Positions 48,434-57,322 of a stretch of 64,000 nt of DNA are shown here, one piece after another. Source of the stretch: Curtobacterium sp. VKM Ac-2865 (GTDB lineage: Bacteria > Actinomycetota > Actinomycetes > Actinomycetales > Microbacteriaceae). Every line of letters begins with the position of its first letter. Position 1 is the stretch's first letter. Made by a program: the position numbers and the translations under genes. Below the pieces are notes generated by a model. The model saw only the letters and a list, made by a program, of their open reading frames with translations. It searched no databases and had not been told where the DNA came from. The stretch covers positions 1 to 64,000 of the forward strand of contig NZ_JADKRZ010000003.1 of NCBI RefSeq assembly GCF_015350905.1. Reading direction: 5' to 3'.

Positions 48434-49900
48434 GTGCAGCAGACCCAGACCCAGACCCAGACCCAGGTGGACACCACCACGGCGAACGCCGCCACGGCGA
48501 TGGTGAACCGGTTCGACCCGGCCGACGCGGCCCTCCTGCCCGACGGCGACCGGGACCTCCTCGCCCGACGCCGCGCCGTCCTCGGCGACATCTACCCGCT
48601 CTTCTACGCACGACCGGTGCACGTCGTCCGCGGTGCCGGCGCACGGCTCTGGGACGCCGACGGAACCGAGTACCTCGACGCGTACAACAACGTCCCGGCG
48701 GTCGGGCACGCCAACCCGCGGGTCGCGACGGCCGTGCACGAACAGCTGACCCGGATGAACACCCACACGCGGTACCTGCAGGACGGCATCGTGACGTTCG
48801 CCGAGCGGTTCCTCCGCACCTACCCGGAGCACCTCGACCGGGTGATCTTCTCGAACTCCGGGTCCGAGGCGAACGACCTCGCGATCACGATCGCGCAGTG
48901 GCGGACCGGCCACCAGGGGGTGATCGTCACCGAGAACGCGTACCACGGCACCACCCAGCTGCTCGCCGGCACGTCGCCGGAGAACGGCACGTCGATGCCG
49001 CTGCACCCCTGGGTGCGGACCGTTCCCGCGCCGGACACGCACCGCGACGGCGACCGGGCCGGCGAGCTGTTCGCCCGGGCGGTCACCGCCGCTGCCGCCG
49101 ACCTCGACCGCCACGGCTTCGGTCTCGCGGCCCTGCTCCTCGACTCGATCATGTCGACCGACGGGATCTTCCCCGGCGCCCCCGGCATGCTCGTGCCGGC
49201 CTACCGCGCCACCCACGCCGCCGGCGGTCTGGTGGTCGCCGACGAGGTGCAGCCGGGCGTCGGCCGCACCGGTGAGGCGATGTGGGGGTTCCAGCGGCAC
49301 ACCGCGACGGAGCCGCCACGGCGTGCCGGAGCCGAGCCGAGCCTCCAGGCCGGACCGACCGGCGGCACCGCCGACGCGGCCGACGTCGACGGCCACGTCG
49401 ACATGGTGACCTGCGGGAAGCCGCTCGCCGGTGGGCTGCCCATCGGCACCCTCGTGCTCGGCTCCGCGCTCAGCGACGGGTACGCCGCCGGACACCGCTA
49501 CTTCAACACCTTCGGCGGCAACCCGGCGTCGATCGCCGCGGCCACCGCCGTGCTCGACGAGGTGCAGGACCGCGGCCTCGTGGAGCACGCCCGCACGGTC
49601 GGCGCGTTCCTGCTGCAGGGCATCGCCGACCGTTCGGCGTCGTCGGGGCTCGTCGTGGACGTCCGCGGCGTCGGTCTGTTCATCGGTGTCGAGATGGCCG
49701 GACCCGACGCCGGGGCGCTCGCGGCCCGGGTCGTGAACGCCCTCCGCGACCGCAACGTGCTCATCTCCGCAGTCGGTGCCGACGGACGCGTCCTCAAGGT
49801 CCGCCCGCCGCTCGTCTTCACCCGCGAGGACGCCGACGCGTTCCTCGCCGCCTACGACTCCGTGCTCACCACGCTCCAGCAGGAAGGACCCACCTCATGA
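48434..49900 (+). CDS. Class III aminotransferase-family PLP enzyme (possible phospho-lyase)
   Basis: A 488-residue PLP enzyme. NSGSEANDLA, ENAYHGTT, ADEVQPGVGRTG and the PLP Lys in TCGKPLAGGLPIG are all present. With a kinase in front, it resembles ethanolamine-phosphate or phosphohydroxylysine phospho-lyases, which release phosphate and ammonia; a plain aminotransferase is the alternative. The N-terminus has Gln-Thr repeats and there is an extra loop of about 30 residues before the Lys motif. GTG start, 4 nt after the kinase stop. Confidence 0.88.
   Translation: MQQTQTQTQTQVDTTTANAATAMVNRFDPADAALLPDGDRDLLARRRAVLGDIYPLFYARPVHVVRGAGARLWDADGTEYLDAYNNVPAVGHANPRVATAVHEQLTRMNTHTRYLQDGIVTFAERFLRTYPEHLDRVIFSNSGSEANDLAITIAQWRTGHQGVIVTENAYHGTTQLLAGTSPENGTSMPLHPWVRTVPAPDTHRDGDRAGELFARAVTAAAADLDRHGFGLAALLLDSIMSTDGIFPGAPGMLVPAYRATHAAGGLVVADEVQPGVGRTGEAMWGFQRHTATEPPRRAGAEPSLQAGPTGGTADAADVDGHVDMVTCGKPLAGGLPIGTLVLGSALSDGYAAGHRYFNTFGGNPASIAAATAVLDEVQDRGLVEHARTVGAFLLQGIADRSASSGLVVDVRGVGLFIGVEMAGPDAGALAARVVNALRDRNVLISAVGADGRVLKVRPPLVFTREDADAFLAAYDSVLTTLQQEGPTS
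48440..48466 (+). repeat. CAGACC hexanucleotide repeat at the start of the PLP-enzyme gene
   Basis: Four perfect CAGACC units and a partial fifth code (Gln-Thr)4-Gln immediately after the start codon. Copy changes would keep the frame and alter only the N-terminal tail. Confidence 0.8.
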
Positions 49901-50664
49901 GCGACGCACCTCCCGCGACGCCGACGACCACCCCCCGCGAGGTGCTCAGCATCTCCGGCGTCGCCAAGGACTTCGGCGCCGTCCGCGCCCTCCGCGACAT
50001 CGACCTCAGTGTCAGGTCGGGCGAGATCGTCGCCCTGCTCGGCGACAACGGCGCCGGCAAGTCGACCCTGATGAACATCATCTGCGGCTCGAACACCCCG
50101 GACGAGGGCGAGATCCACGTCAGCGGCCAGCCGATGTCCGGACTCGCCGACGCCAAGCGCCTCGGCGTCGGCGTCGTGTACCAGGACCTCGCCCTGGCGC
50201 CGCACCTGTCGCTGACCGAGAACCTGTTCCTCGGCAACGAACTCCGTCGAGGCCCCTGGCTCGACCGGAAGCGCATGCACACCGAGGCCCGCGCCGCCAT
50301 CGAGAAGCTCGGCATCTCGACGCTCCGCGACGTCCGGCTGCCGGTCGGGTCACTCTCCGGCGGACAGCGGCAGGTCCTCGCCGTCGCCCGCGCGATGAAG
50401 TGGGCGTCCGACCTCATCCTGCTCGACGAGCCGACAGCGGCCCTCGGTCCGAAGCAGGTCGGCATCGTCCTCGACGCGATCCGCGTCGCCGCGAGCCACG
50501 GGCTCGGCGTCGTCCTGGTGTCGCACGACATCCCCAACGTCCTGCAGCTCGCCGACCGGATCGTGGTCCTCCGCCACGGCACGATCATCGCCGACCTCGA
50601 GCCGGCAGGGCTCTCCGTGTCCGACGTCATGACCGTCATGGTCGGAGACGAGGTAGCAGCATGA
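49897..50664 (+). CDS. Ribose-type ABC transporter ATP-binding protein (single-domain)
   Basis: A 255-residue ATPase for the importer formed with the next two genes. Walker A GDNGAGKST, the Q-loop VYQDLALAPHLSLTENLFLG, signature LSGGQRQVLAVARAM, Walker B LILLDEPTAALG and VSHDIP match the sugar (CUT2) class, but with one ATPase domain as in FrcA. Start ATG overlaps the aminotransferase stop by 4 nt. Confidence 0.92.
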   Translation: MSDAPPATPTTTPREVLSISGVAKDFGAVRALRDIDLSVRSGEIVALLGDNGAGKSTLMNIICGSNTPDEGEIHVSGQPMSGLADAKRLGVGVVYQDLALAPHLSLTENLFLGNELRRGPWLDRKRMHTEARAAIEKLGISTLRDVRLPVGSLSGGQRQVLAVARAMKWASDLILLDEPTAALGPKQVGIVLDAIRVAASHGLGVVLVSHDIPNVLQLADRIVVLRHGTIIADLEPAGLSVSDVMTVMVGDEVAA

Positions 50665-51704
50665 CCACAGCAGCCCACACCCCCAGCTCCACGTCCGACA
50701 CCGTCAGCCGTCGGGGCTCCGCGCTCCGGCACGGCGTGACCAGGGTCTCCGGCAACCGAGCGGTGCAGATCATCGCCGTCGAGGTCGTGCTCATCGCGGT
50801 GTTCCAGGCGCTCTCCCCGAGCGGCGCGTTCCTCAGCGAGGCGAACATCCGCGGCATCCTGCTCACCGCGTCGCAGGTGCTCCTGCTCGCGGCCGGTCAG
50901 GCGGTGCTGATGTCCGCCGGACAGATCGACATCTCGCAGGGCGCCGTCCTGATCCTGTCATCGGTGGTCTCCGGGCAGGTGATGATCGCGATGGGGACCT
51001 CGGCACCGGTCGGCCTGGTGATCCTGGTCGGCCTGGTCGTGGCGATCGCGACCGGCGCGGTGCTCGGTGCCGCCAACGCACTGTTCGTCGGCGTGGTCGG
51101 CATCAACTCGCTCGTCACCACCCTCGGGATGCTCTCGCTCGCGACGGGCATCGCCCAGGTCGCCACGAAGGGCGTCAACCTGGTCGGCATCCCGACCCAG
51201 CTCGCGTCGTCGTTCGGGACCGTCACCGTCGGGGCCTTCCCGCTCCCGACGATCCTCGCCCTGGTGCTCCTCGCCGTGATCTGGGCGCTGTACCGGTACA
51301 CCGCGTGGGGCACCCACACGCTCGCGATGGGCTCGAACTTCCTGGCGTCCCGCCGGGTCGGCATCAAGACCCTCGCGAACACCATCGGCATCTTCGTCCT
51401 GTCCGCCGGTCTCGCCGGGCTCGCCGGGTTCATCGACCTGTCCCGCTACTCGACGACGAACATCTCCGGGCACACCAACGACTCCCTGGCCGCGATCGCC
51501 GCCGCGCTGATCGGTGGCACCGCCCTGACCGGCGGCCGGATCAACTTCCTCGGCGTGATCGTCGGCGCCTTCCTGGCGATCATCCTGCAGTCCGGGCTCG
51601 TGATCATCAACCTGTCGCCCTTCTACCAGACCATCGCGATCGGCGCGATGCTCCTCGTCGCCGTCAGCCTCGACCGCAGCAGCCGCAACCGGCGGACGAC
51701 CTAG
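50661..51704 (+). CDS. Ribose-type ABC transporter permease (RbsC class)
   Basis: A 347-residue permease with eight to ten helices. Family marks are LLTASQVLLLAAGQAVLMSAGQIDIS, NALFVGVVGINSLVTTLGML, YTAWGTHTLAMGSNFLASRRVGI and AAALIGGTALTGGRINFLGVIVG. It overlaps the ATPase gene by 4 nt. Only one permease gene is present, so it should act as a homodimer. Confidence 0.93.
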   Translation: MTTAAHTPSSTSDTVSRRGSALRHGVTRVSGNRAVQIIAVEVVLIAVFQALSPSGAFLSEANIRGILLTASQVLLLAAGQAVLMSAGQIDISQGAVLILSSVVSGQVMIAMGTSAPVGLVILVGLVVAIATGAVLGAANALFVGVVGINSLVTTLGMLSLATGIAQVATKGVNLVGIPTQLASSFGTVTVGAFPLPTILALVLLAVIWALYRYTAWGTHTLAMGSNFLASRRVGIKTLANTIGIFVLSAGLAGLAGFIDLSRYSTTNISGHTNDSLAAIAAALIGGTALTGGRINFLGVIVGAFLAIILQSGLVIINLSPFYQTIAIGAMLLVAVSLDRSSRNRRTT

Positions 51705-51766
51705 TCCTCCCCTCCCCGCACCACGGCACCACCTCCTGTCCACCCCCTCCCCGCTAGGAGACCACC

Positions 51767-52783
51767 GTGTCCCGTCCCAAGACCAGCTCCGCCATCGCCG
51801 CCGTCTCCGCCATCGGCATCGTCGTGGCCCTCGCCGGCTGCTCCGCCGGCAGCCCCGCCGCGACCGGCGACTCGTCGTCTTCGTCCGGCAAGACCATCGC
51901 CATGGTCACCCCGGAGTCGACCGGCGAGTTCTACGGCACCATGTACTGCGGCGCCAAGGCAGCCGCGAAGAAGGAGGGCGTGACCCTGAAGATCCAGGGC
52001 ACGCCGGAGACCACCACCGACGCCGAGATGCAGGTCCTGCAGTCGGTGCTCGCGACGAACCCCGACGGCCTGCTGCTGACCGTGTGGGACAACACCGCCT
52101 TCAACTCGACCCTGAAGGCGTACACCGACGGCGGCAAGCCCCTCGTGATGCCCGACTCGTTCCTGTCGAACGACCAGTACGTGCAGTCCATCCGGACCGA
52201 CAACTACCAGTCGTCGTACGACGCGGCGGTCCAGGCGCTCAAGGACTTCAAGCTCACGTCGGGCAAGGTCGTCATCGTCACCGACGCCCCGGGCAACCAG
52301 GTGCAGTCCGCCCGCGCGAAGGGCTTCAAGGACGCCATCGAGAAGGAGAGCAAGCTCACCCCGCTCGACGTCCAGTACGTCGGTGGCGACTCGGCCAAGG
52401 CGTCGCAGACGGTCTCGTCGCAGCTGTCGGCGAACCCCGACGTCAAGCTCGTGTTCTCGACGAACATCGGCGCCGGCACCGGTGCGGCGAACGCCATCGC
52501 GGCCTCGGGCACCAAGGGCATCGTGCACATCGGCTACGACACCGCGTCGAACCAGGTGGCAGCGCTCAAGAAGGGCGACTACGACGCCCTCGTCGCACAG
52601 GACCCGTACACCGAGGGCTACCAGGCGACCGAGCTGATGGCGAAGCTCATCACCGGCGAGACCAAGGCGTCCGCGGTCGAGAAGAAGACCGTGTACTCGC
52701 CCTGGAAGCTCGTCACCAAGGCCAACGTGGACGACGACGACGTGAAGAAGTTCCTCTACACGTCGGACTGCTCCGCGCTCTGA
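51767..52783 (+). CDS. Sugar-type periplasmic binding lipoprotein
   Basis: A 338-residue binding protein. The lipobox ALAGC gives lipidated Cys25, followed by a Ser-rich linker. The body is a type I periplasmic-binding fold (GEFYGTMYCGAKAAAKKEGV, SVLATNPDGLLLTVWDN, SIRTDNYQSSYDAAV, FSTNIGAGTGAANAI, AQDPYTEGYQATELM). GTG start follows a 62-nt gap with AGGAG. Its genes lie among amidases and a deacylase, so the ligand may be an amide or glycoside, not a simple sugar. Confidence 0.92.
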   Translation: MSRPKTSSAIAAVSAIGIVVALAGCSAGSPAATGDSSSSSGKTIAMVTPESTGEFYGTMYCGAKAAAKKEGVTLKIQGTPETTTDAEMQVLQSVLATNPDGLLLTVWDNTAFNSTLKAYTDGGKPLVMPDSFLSNDQYVQSIRTDNYQSSYDAAVQALKDFKLTSGKVVIVTDAPGNQVQSARAKGFKDAIEKESKLTPLDVQYVGGDSAKASQTVSSQLSANPDVKLVFSTNIGAGTGAANAIAASGTKGIVHIGYDTASNQVAALKKGDYDALVAQDPYTEGYQATELMAKLITGETKASAVEKKTVYSPWKLVTKANVDDDDVKKFLYTSDCSAL

Positions 52784-52790
52784 CCTGCCG

Positions 52791-52835
52791 GGTGCGGAGC
52801 AGGGCAGGACCCACGCCGTCCGCCTGCTCCGCACC
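52791..52835 (+). terminator. Hairpin between the binding-protein and amidase genes
   Basis: A 13-bp stem GGTGCGGAGCAGG / CCTGCTCCGCACC with a 19-nt loop begins 8 nt after the binding-protein stop. It may cut transcription before the amidases, or protect the abundant binding-protein message. Confidence 0.7.
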
Positions 52836-52880
52836 CGCCCCACCCATCCCGTCCTTTCCCCAGCCCCTGGGAGGTGCTCC

Positions 52881-55043
52881 GTGCTCGACTCCGACATCGC
52901 CGACCTGCGCGGGCAACTCCAGCGCGGCGAGACGACGGCACTCGCCCTCGCGCAGCACGCACTCCGTCGCATTGCGAGGATCGACCGCGACGGCCCCCGC
53001 CTCGGCGCCGTCCCCGTGCTGGACCCCCGGCTGCTCGAGCGGGCGGCGGCGAGCGACGCAGAGCGCGCCGCGCTGCTCGAGCTGGCGGCGGCTGGGGTCG
53101 ACGCAGAGCGCGCCGCCGACCTGAACGGACCCGGACCCGGACCCGGACCGCTGCACGGCATCCCCTTCACCCTCAAGGACAGCTTCGCCGTGACCGGCCT
53201 GACGGTCGCCGCCGGCTCCCCCGCCTTCGCGACCACCGTCGCCCGCCGCGACGCGGTCGTCGTCGAACGGCTGCTCGCCGCCGGCGCGCTGCTCGTCGGC
53301 AAGACGAACATGCCGCCGATGGCGATCGGCGGCGGCCAGGCCGGCCTGTACGGACGCACCCGCAGCCCGTACTCCCCGGAGTGGCTCGCCGCCGCCTGGC
53401 ACTCCGGCTCCTCGATCGGCAGCGCCGTGGCCGTCGCCGCCGGCTTCTGTTCCTTCGGCATCGGCGAGGAGACCGTGTCGTCCGGCCGTTCCCCGGCGTC
53501 GAACAACGCACTCGTGGCGTACACGCCGTCCTGGGGCGTGGTGCCGAGCGTGGGGAACTGGCCGCTGCACCCGTACCGTGACGTGGTCGTGCCGCACACG
53601 CGCTCCGTCGCCGATCTGCGCGAGGTGCTCGCCGTCGTCGCCGGCCCCGACGACCGTGACGTGTGGCAGCAGCAGACCGCCGTCGACGTGTCCCGGGCCG
53701 AGGCCGTCGCCGCCCGGTTCCGGAAGCGGACACCGGGCCAGGGCCCTCGCCCGCTCGACGGCCTGGTGGTGGGCGTGCCCACCCTGTACGTCCCGGCCCA
53801 CGACACGGACGCCGACGCCGACGCTCCGCCCTCCGTCCCCCTCCGTCCGAGCATCCGTGCCAGGTGGGACGCCGTCGAACGCGAGCTCGTCGCCGCCGGG
53901 GCCCGCGTCGTGCGCGTCAGGTTCCCCCTGGTCGAGGCCGCCGAGGGCCGCGGGACCGCCCCCGCACTCGAGGACACCGGCCACCTGCTCACCGACTGGA
54001 CCGCCTTCGAGCTCCGCGAGCTGATGACCGCGTCGTGGCAACGCTTCCTCGACGACCACGCCACGGATCCCGTCGCCCTGTCGCAGCTGGCGCCCGGGTC
54101 GATCCGACCAGACCCGCCGTACGTGATCGACGCGGTCGAGAACGGCCGACTCCACCCGGGCCGCGACGTCTTCGACTTCACCGCGATCACCCGGGACGCT
54201 CCGCTCCCCGACGACCAGGTCGCCGCGCGGGTCGCACCCGCGATCGCCGGCCTGGACCGCGCCCGTCGCGAGCTCTTCGAGGACTGGCTGCGCCGCGAGG
54301 GCATCGACGTCGTCGCCTTCCCCGCCAACTCCGACATCGCCCCGTACGACGCGGACGTCGACCAGGAGGCGGCCCGAGCCGCGTGGGCCGACGGGGCCGT
54401 CTTCTCCACCACGAACCACGTGCTCCGCCGCGTCGGCATCCCGAGCGTCACGATCCCGATGGGCACCATGGCCGACACCGGCATGCCGGTGGGCGCGACC
54501 GTCTGCGGACCGGCCTGGTCGGATGCACACCTCGTCGACGTCGCCGCCGCCCTGGAGGCTCGACTCGCCCCTCGCACGCCGGCTCGCCTGCCCGACGTGG
54601 CCGGTCTGGGCACCTCGCGCTCCCCCGCCTCGACCCACTCCATCGCCGTCCCCGAGCCGACCGACCCCGTCACGGCGACGCTGACCGGCACGGCCACGAT
54701 CGACGACGACGGGGGCGTCACCGTCGAGGTGCAGGCGACCGTCGACGCCGGCGCTGCGACGACGGCGTGGGTCGAGGTCGGGTCGCGGTCCGCCTCCGTG
54801 ACGACCCGCGGCACCGGTGCCGCGCGCTTCCGCATCGGCCCCGAAGCCCGACGGACGCACCGCGCGACCCGCGTCCTCGCCCTGCTGACGGTCGTCGGCC
54901 TGGACGGTCTCGCCGTGGCCGCCGACGTCGTCGACCTCCCCTTCCGCCGCCCGATGCGCGACGACGCCGACCGACCACCGGTGACGCCGTCCAGCACACC
55001 TCCCCGGACCCCGTCCGCGCACCCGATCAGGAGCACCCCGTGA
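52881..55043 (+). CDS. Amidase-signature enzyme with a C-terminal extension
   Basis: A 720-residue amidase. Catalytic Lys is in TLKDSFAV, the cis-Ser in SGSSIGSAVAVAAG, and the nucleophile Ser probably in SSGRSPAS, where most relatives have GGSIR.PA. A beta-rich extension covers about residues 585-690 (THSIAVPEPTDPVTATLTG and a following sandwich) and the tail is Pro/Ser-rich. Related long amidases include allophanate and urea amidolyases, but the extension differs. GTG start with GGGAGG upstream; overlaps the second amidase by 4 nt. Confidence 0.85.
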   Translation: MLDSDIADLRGQLQRGETTALALAQHALRRIARIDRDGPRLGAVPVLDPRLLERAAASDAERAALLELAAAGVDAERAADLNGPGPGPGPLHGIPFTLKDSFAVTGLTVAAGSPAFATTVARRDAVVVERLLAAGALLVGKTNMPPMAIGGGQAGLYGRTRSPYSPEWLAAAWHSGSSIGSAVAVAAGFCSFGIGEETVSSGRSPASNNALVAYTPSWGVVPSVGNWPLHPYRDVVVPHTRSVADLREVLAVVAGPDDRDVWQQQTAVDVSRAEAVAARFRKRTPGQGPRPLDGLVVGVPTLYVPAHDTDADADAPPSVPLRPSIRARWDAVERELVAAGARVVRVRFPLVEAAEGRGTAPALEDTGHLLTDWTAFELRELMTASWQRFLDDHATDPVALSQLAPGSIRPDPPYVIDAVENGRLHPGRDVFDFTAITRDAPLPDDQVAARVAPAIAGLDRARRELFEDWLRREGIDVVAFPANSDIAPYDADVDQEAARAAWADGAVFSTTNHVLRRVGIPSVTIPMGTMADTGMPVGATVCGPAWSDAHLVDVAAALEARLAPRTPARLPDVAGLGTSRSPASTHSIAVPEPTDPVTATLTGTATIDDDGGVTVEVQATVDAGAATTAWVEVGSRSASVTTRGTGAARFRIGPEARRTHRATRVLALLTVVGLDGLAVAADVVDLPFRRPMRDDADRPPVTPSSTPPRTPSAHPIRSTP

Positions 55044-56488
55044 CGACCACCACCGACACCGACGAGACCACGACCACCACACCGCTGCACTGGCGGACGG
55101 CAACCGACCTCCGCGACGCCATGGCCGACGGGTCGCTCACCGCCGTCGAGGTCATGCGCGCCTTCTACGACCGCATCGACGCCACCAACGACGCCGTGAA
55201 CGTCATCGTGTACCGCCTGCCGCGGGACGAGGCACTCGCACTCGCCGCCACCGCCGACGAGCTCCGTGCCTCCGGGGCGACCCTCGGACCCCTGCACGGT
55301 CTGCCGATCGCGATCAAGGACCTGGTCGACGTCGCGGGCATGCCGACCTCGCGCGGGTCGCGAGCGTTCGCGGACCGCGGGCCGATGCCGACCGACGCCC
55401 CGCACGTGGCGAAGCTCCGGGCCGCCGGCGCGCTCGTCATCGGCAAGACGAACTCGCCGGAGTTCGGCGTCGGCACCGTCACCTGGAACGAGGTCTTCGG
55501 CATCACCCGCAACCCGTTCGACCTGTCCCGGCACGCGGGTGGTTCCACCGGAGGCGTCGCCGCGGTCGCCGCCGGCATGCTGCCCTTCGCGGACGGGTCG
55601 GACTCCGGTGGCAGCCTGCGCTACCCGGCGTCGTTCTGCAACGCCGTCGGGCTCCGCACCACACCGGGCCTCGTGCCGGCCGCACAGGGTGCCACGTCCT
55701 GGGAACCGCACTCGGTGAACGGCCCCGTCGGTCGGAACTGCCGCGACGTCGCCCTGCTGCTGACCGGCATGTCCGGCACCGACCAGCTCGCGCCGCTGTC
55801 CGCGGGCCGTGCCGCCACGACGGAGCTCGGCGACGCCACGGAGACGCCGATCCGTCTGGCCTGGAGCACCGACCTCGGCGGCCTGCCGATCGCGCCGGAG
55901 GTCCGCGCGGCCCACGGCGCCACCCGTGCCGCACTCGAGGCCGCCGGCATCGAGGTCGTCGACGTCGAGATCGACACCGATGGCCTCGACGAGACCTGGC
56001 AGACGATCGAGCTGTTCGGGTGGTTCGCCCTGCTCGGCACCGATCCGGTCGAGCACCCGGACGCGTACCGCGACGACTTCGTCCGGAACGTGACCGAGGC
56101 GTCCGGCTACTCGTCCGGCCGGATCGTCGCCGCGCTCGAGCGCCGGTACCGGGCGTACACGGAGATGGCCGCTCTGCTGGAGGACTTCGACGCGTTCGTC
56201 GTCCCCGGCGCACCCGTCGTCGCCCCGGCCGCCGAGGACAAGTGGGTCACCGAGGTCGACGGTGTGCCCTTCGACCGGTACTTCCTGTGGCAGCGCCTCG
56301 CCTGTCGCCTCGTGCCGTCCGCGCACCCGGTGCTCGCGATGGCGGCCGGCTTCGGTGCCGACAGCGGACTGCCGATCGGCATCCAGGTCGTCGGCCGCCA
56401 CGGCGCCGACGGGGAGCTGCTGGCACTCGGCGACCGGCTCGAACGAGTCCTCGGCGTGTCCGACGTGCACCCCGAGCTGGCCTCGTGA
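55040..56488 (+). CDS. Amidase-signature enzyme
   Basis: A 482-residue amidase with a standard triad: Lys in AIKDLVDVAG, Ser in AGGSTGGVAAVAAG and nucleophile Ser in DSGGSLRYPASF. It should hydrolyse a carboxamide or aryl amide in the cytoplasm. The N-terminus has a Thr/Asp-rich tract. GTG start overlaps the first amidase (GTGA), so the two enzymes are co-translated. Confidence 0.92.
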   Translation: MTTTTDTDETTTTTPLHWRTATDLRDAMADGSLTAVEVMRAFYDRIDATNDAVNVIVYRLPRDEALALAATADELRASGATLGPLHGLPIAIKDLVDVAGMPTSRGSRAFADRGPMPTDAPHVAKLRAAGALVIGKTNSPEFGVGTVTWNEVFGITRNPFDLSRHAGGSTGGVAAVAAGMLPFADGSDSGGSLRYPASFCNAVGLRTTPGLVPAAQGATSWEPHSVNGPVGRNCRDVALLLTGMSGTDQLAPLSAGRAATTELGDATETPIRLAWSTDLGGLPIAPEVRAAHGATRAALEAAGIEVVDVEIDTDGLDETWQTIELFGWFALLGTDPVEHPDAYRDDFVRNVTEASGYSSGRIVAALERRYRAYTEMAALLEDFDAFVVPGAPVVAPAAEDKWVTEVDGVPFDRYFLWQRLACRLVPSAHPVLAMAAGFGADSGLPIGIQVVGRHGADGELLALGDRLERVLGVSDVHPELAS

Positions 56489-56527
56489 CTGCCACTACAG
56501 TGATCGGCGACGAAGGGGTGGGACGAC

Positions 56528-57322
56528 GTGGGTGACAAGCGCGACCAGCGACTGCTGCGCATCGTCGAGATGCTCGAGGAGGGCGGCAAGGTCGAGACGG
56601 CGACGCTCAGTCATGAGCTCGGCGTCACGGAGCTCACCATCCGCCGCGACATCGACCACCTCGACACCCAGGGCATCGCGCGCCGCGTCTACGGCGGTGC
56701 GGTCCTGGCCGCCGGACGGAGCTTCGAACCGCCGTTCAGCCTGCGAGTGCGCACGAACGTCGTGGAGAAGCAGGCGATGGCCCGTGCCGTCGTCGACCTG
56801 GTCCCCCGCAAGGCGAACGTCGCGATCGACTTCGGCACCAAGGCGTACCACGTGGCGATGGAGATGCGCGGCCGGCACCTCCAGGCCCTCGTCGCCCCGA
56901 CCAGCGTGCAGGTCATGGAGGTCCTCGGGCAGGAGGAGGACATCCACCTCCTCGTCCCCGGTGGCGAACTCAAGCCGGGCGAGCTGAGCCTGCACGGTTC
57001 CGTGACCGAGCAGTTCTTCCGCGCGCACCGCTGGGACGTCGCCGTGGTGAGCGTCGCCGGCATCAGCGCGGAGAGCGACTCGGTGACCGACTTCGACGAG
57101 ACCGACGCGCGCCTGAAGTCGACCATGATGGCCAGCGCCGACCACGTCATCGTCCTGTGCGAGGCGCGGCACCTCGGCCAGGTGTCGTTCGCGCCCGTCG
57201 CGCCGCTCGCCGGCGTGACGACCGTCGTCACCGACGCCGTGGGCCCGAACGAGACCGCCGACGCCCTCGAGCTGCGCGGCATCCAGGTGATCCGCGCGAT
57301 GGAGACCCACCGTGTCGGTTGA
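56528..57322 (+). CDS. DeoR-family regulator
   Basis: A 264-residue regulator. The N-terminal helix-turn-helix (LSHELGVTELTIRRDIDHLD) and YGGA loop are standard; the C-terminal DeoRC domain (DFGTKAYHVA, VPGGELKPGELSLHG, SVTDFDETDARLKSTMMASA) binds phosphorylated metabolites. A phosphorylated intermediate made by the kinase at 47479 could be its signal. TACAGT (56495-56500) is a possible -10 in front. GTG start. Confidence 0.92.
   Translation: MGDKRDQRLLRIVEMLEEGGKVETATLSHELGVTELTIRRDIDHLDTQGIARRVYGGAVLAAGRSFEPPFSLRVRTNVVEKQAMARAVVDLVPRKANVAIDFGTKAYHVAMEMRGRHLQALVAPTSVQVMEVLGQEEDIHLLVPGGELKPGELSLHGSVTEQFFRAHRWDVAVVSVAGISAESDSVTDFDETDARLKSTMMASADHVIVLCEARHLGQVSFAPVAPLAGVTTVVTDAVGPNETADALELRGIQVIRAMETHRVG

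Noticed and set aside
51701-56470. A 1,589-codon open frame on the minus strand
   Set aside because: It is antisense to well-supported binding-protein and amidase genes; long antisense frames are expected with this GC3 bias and its translation shows no family motifs.
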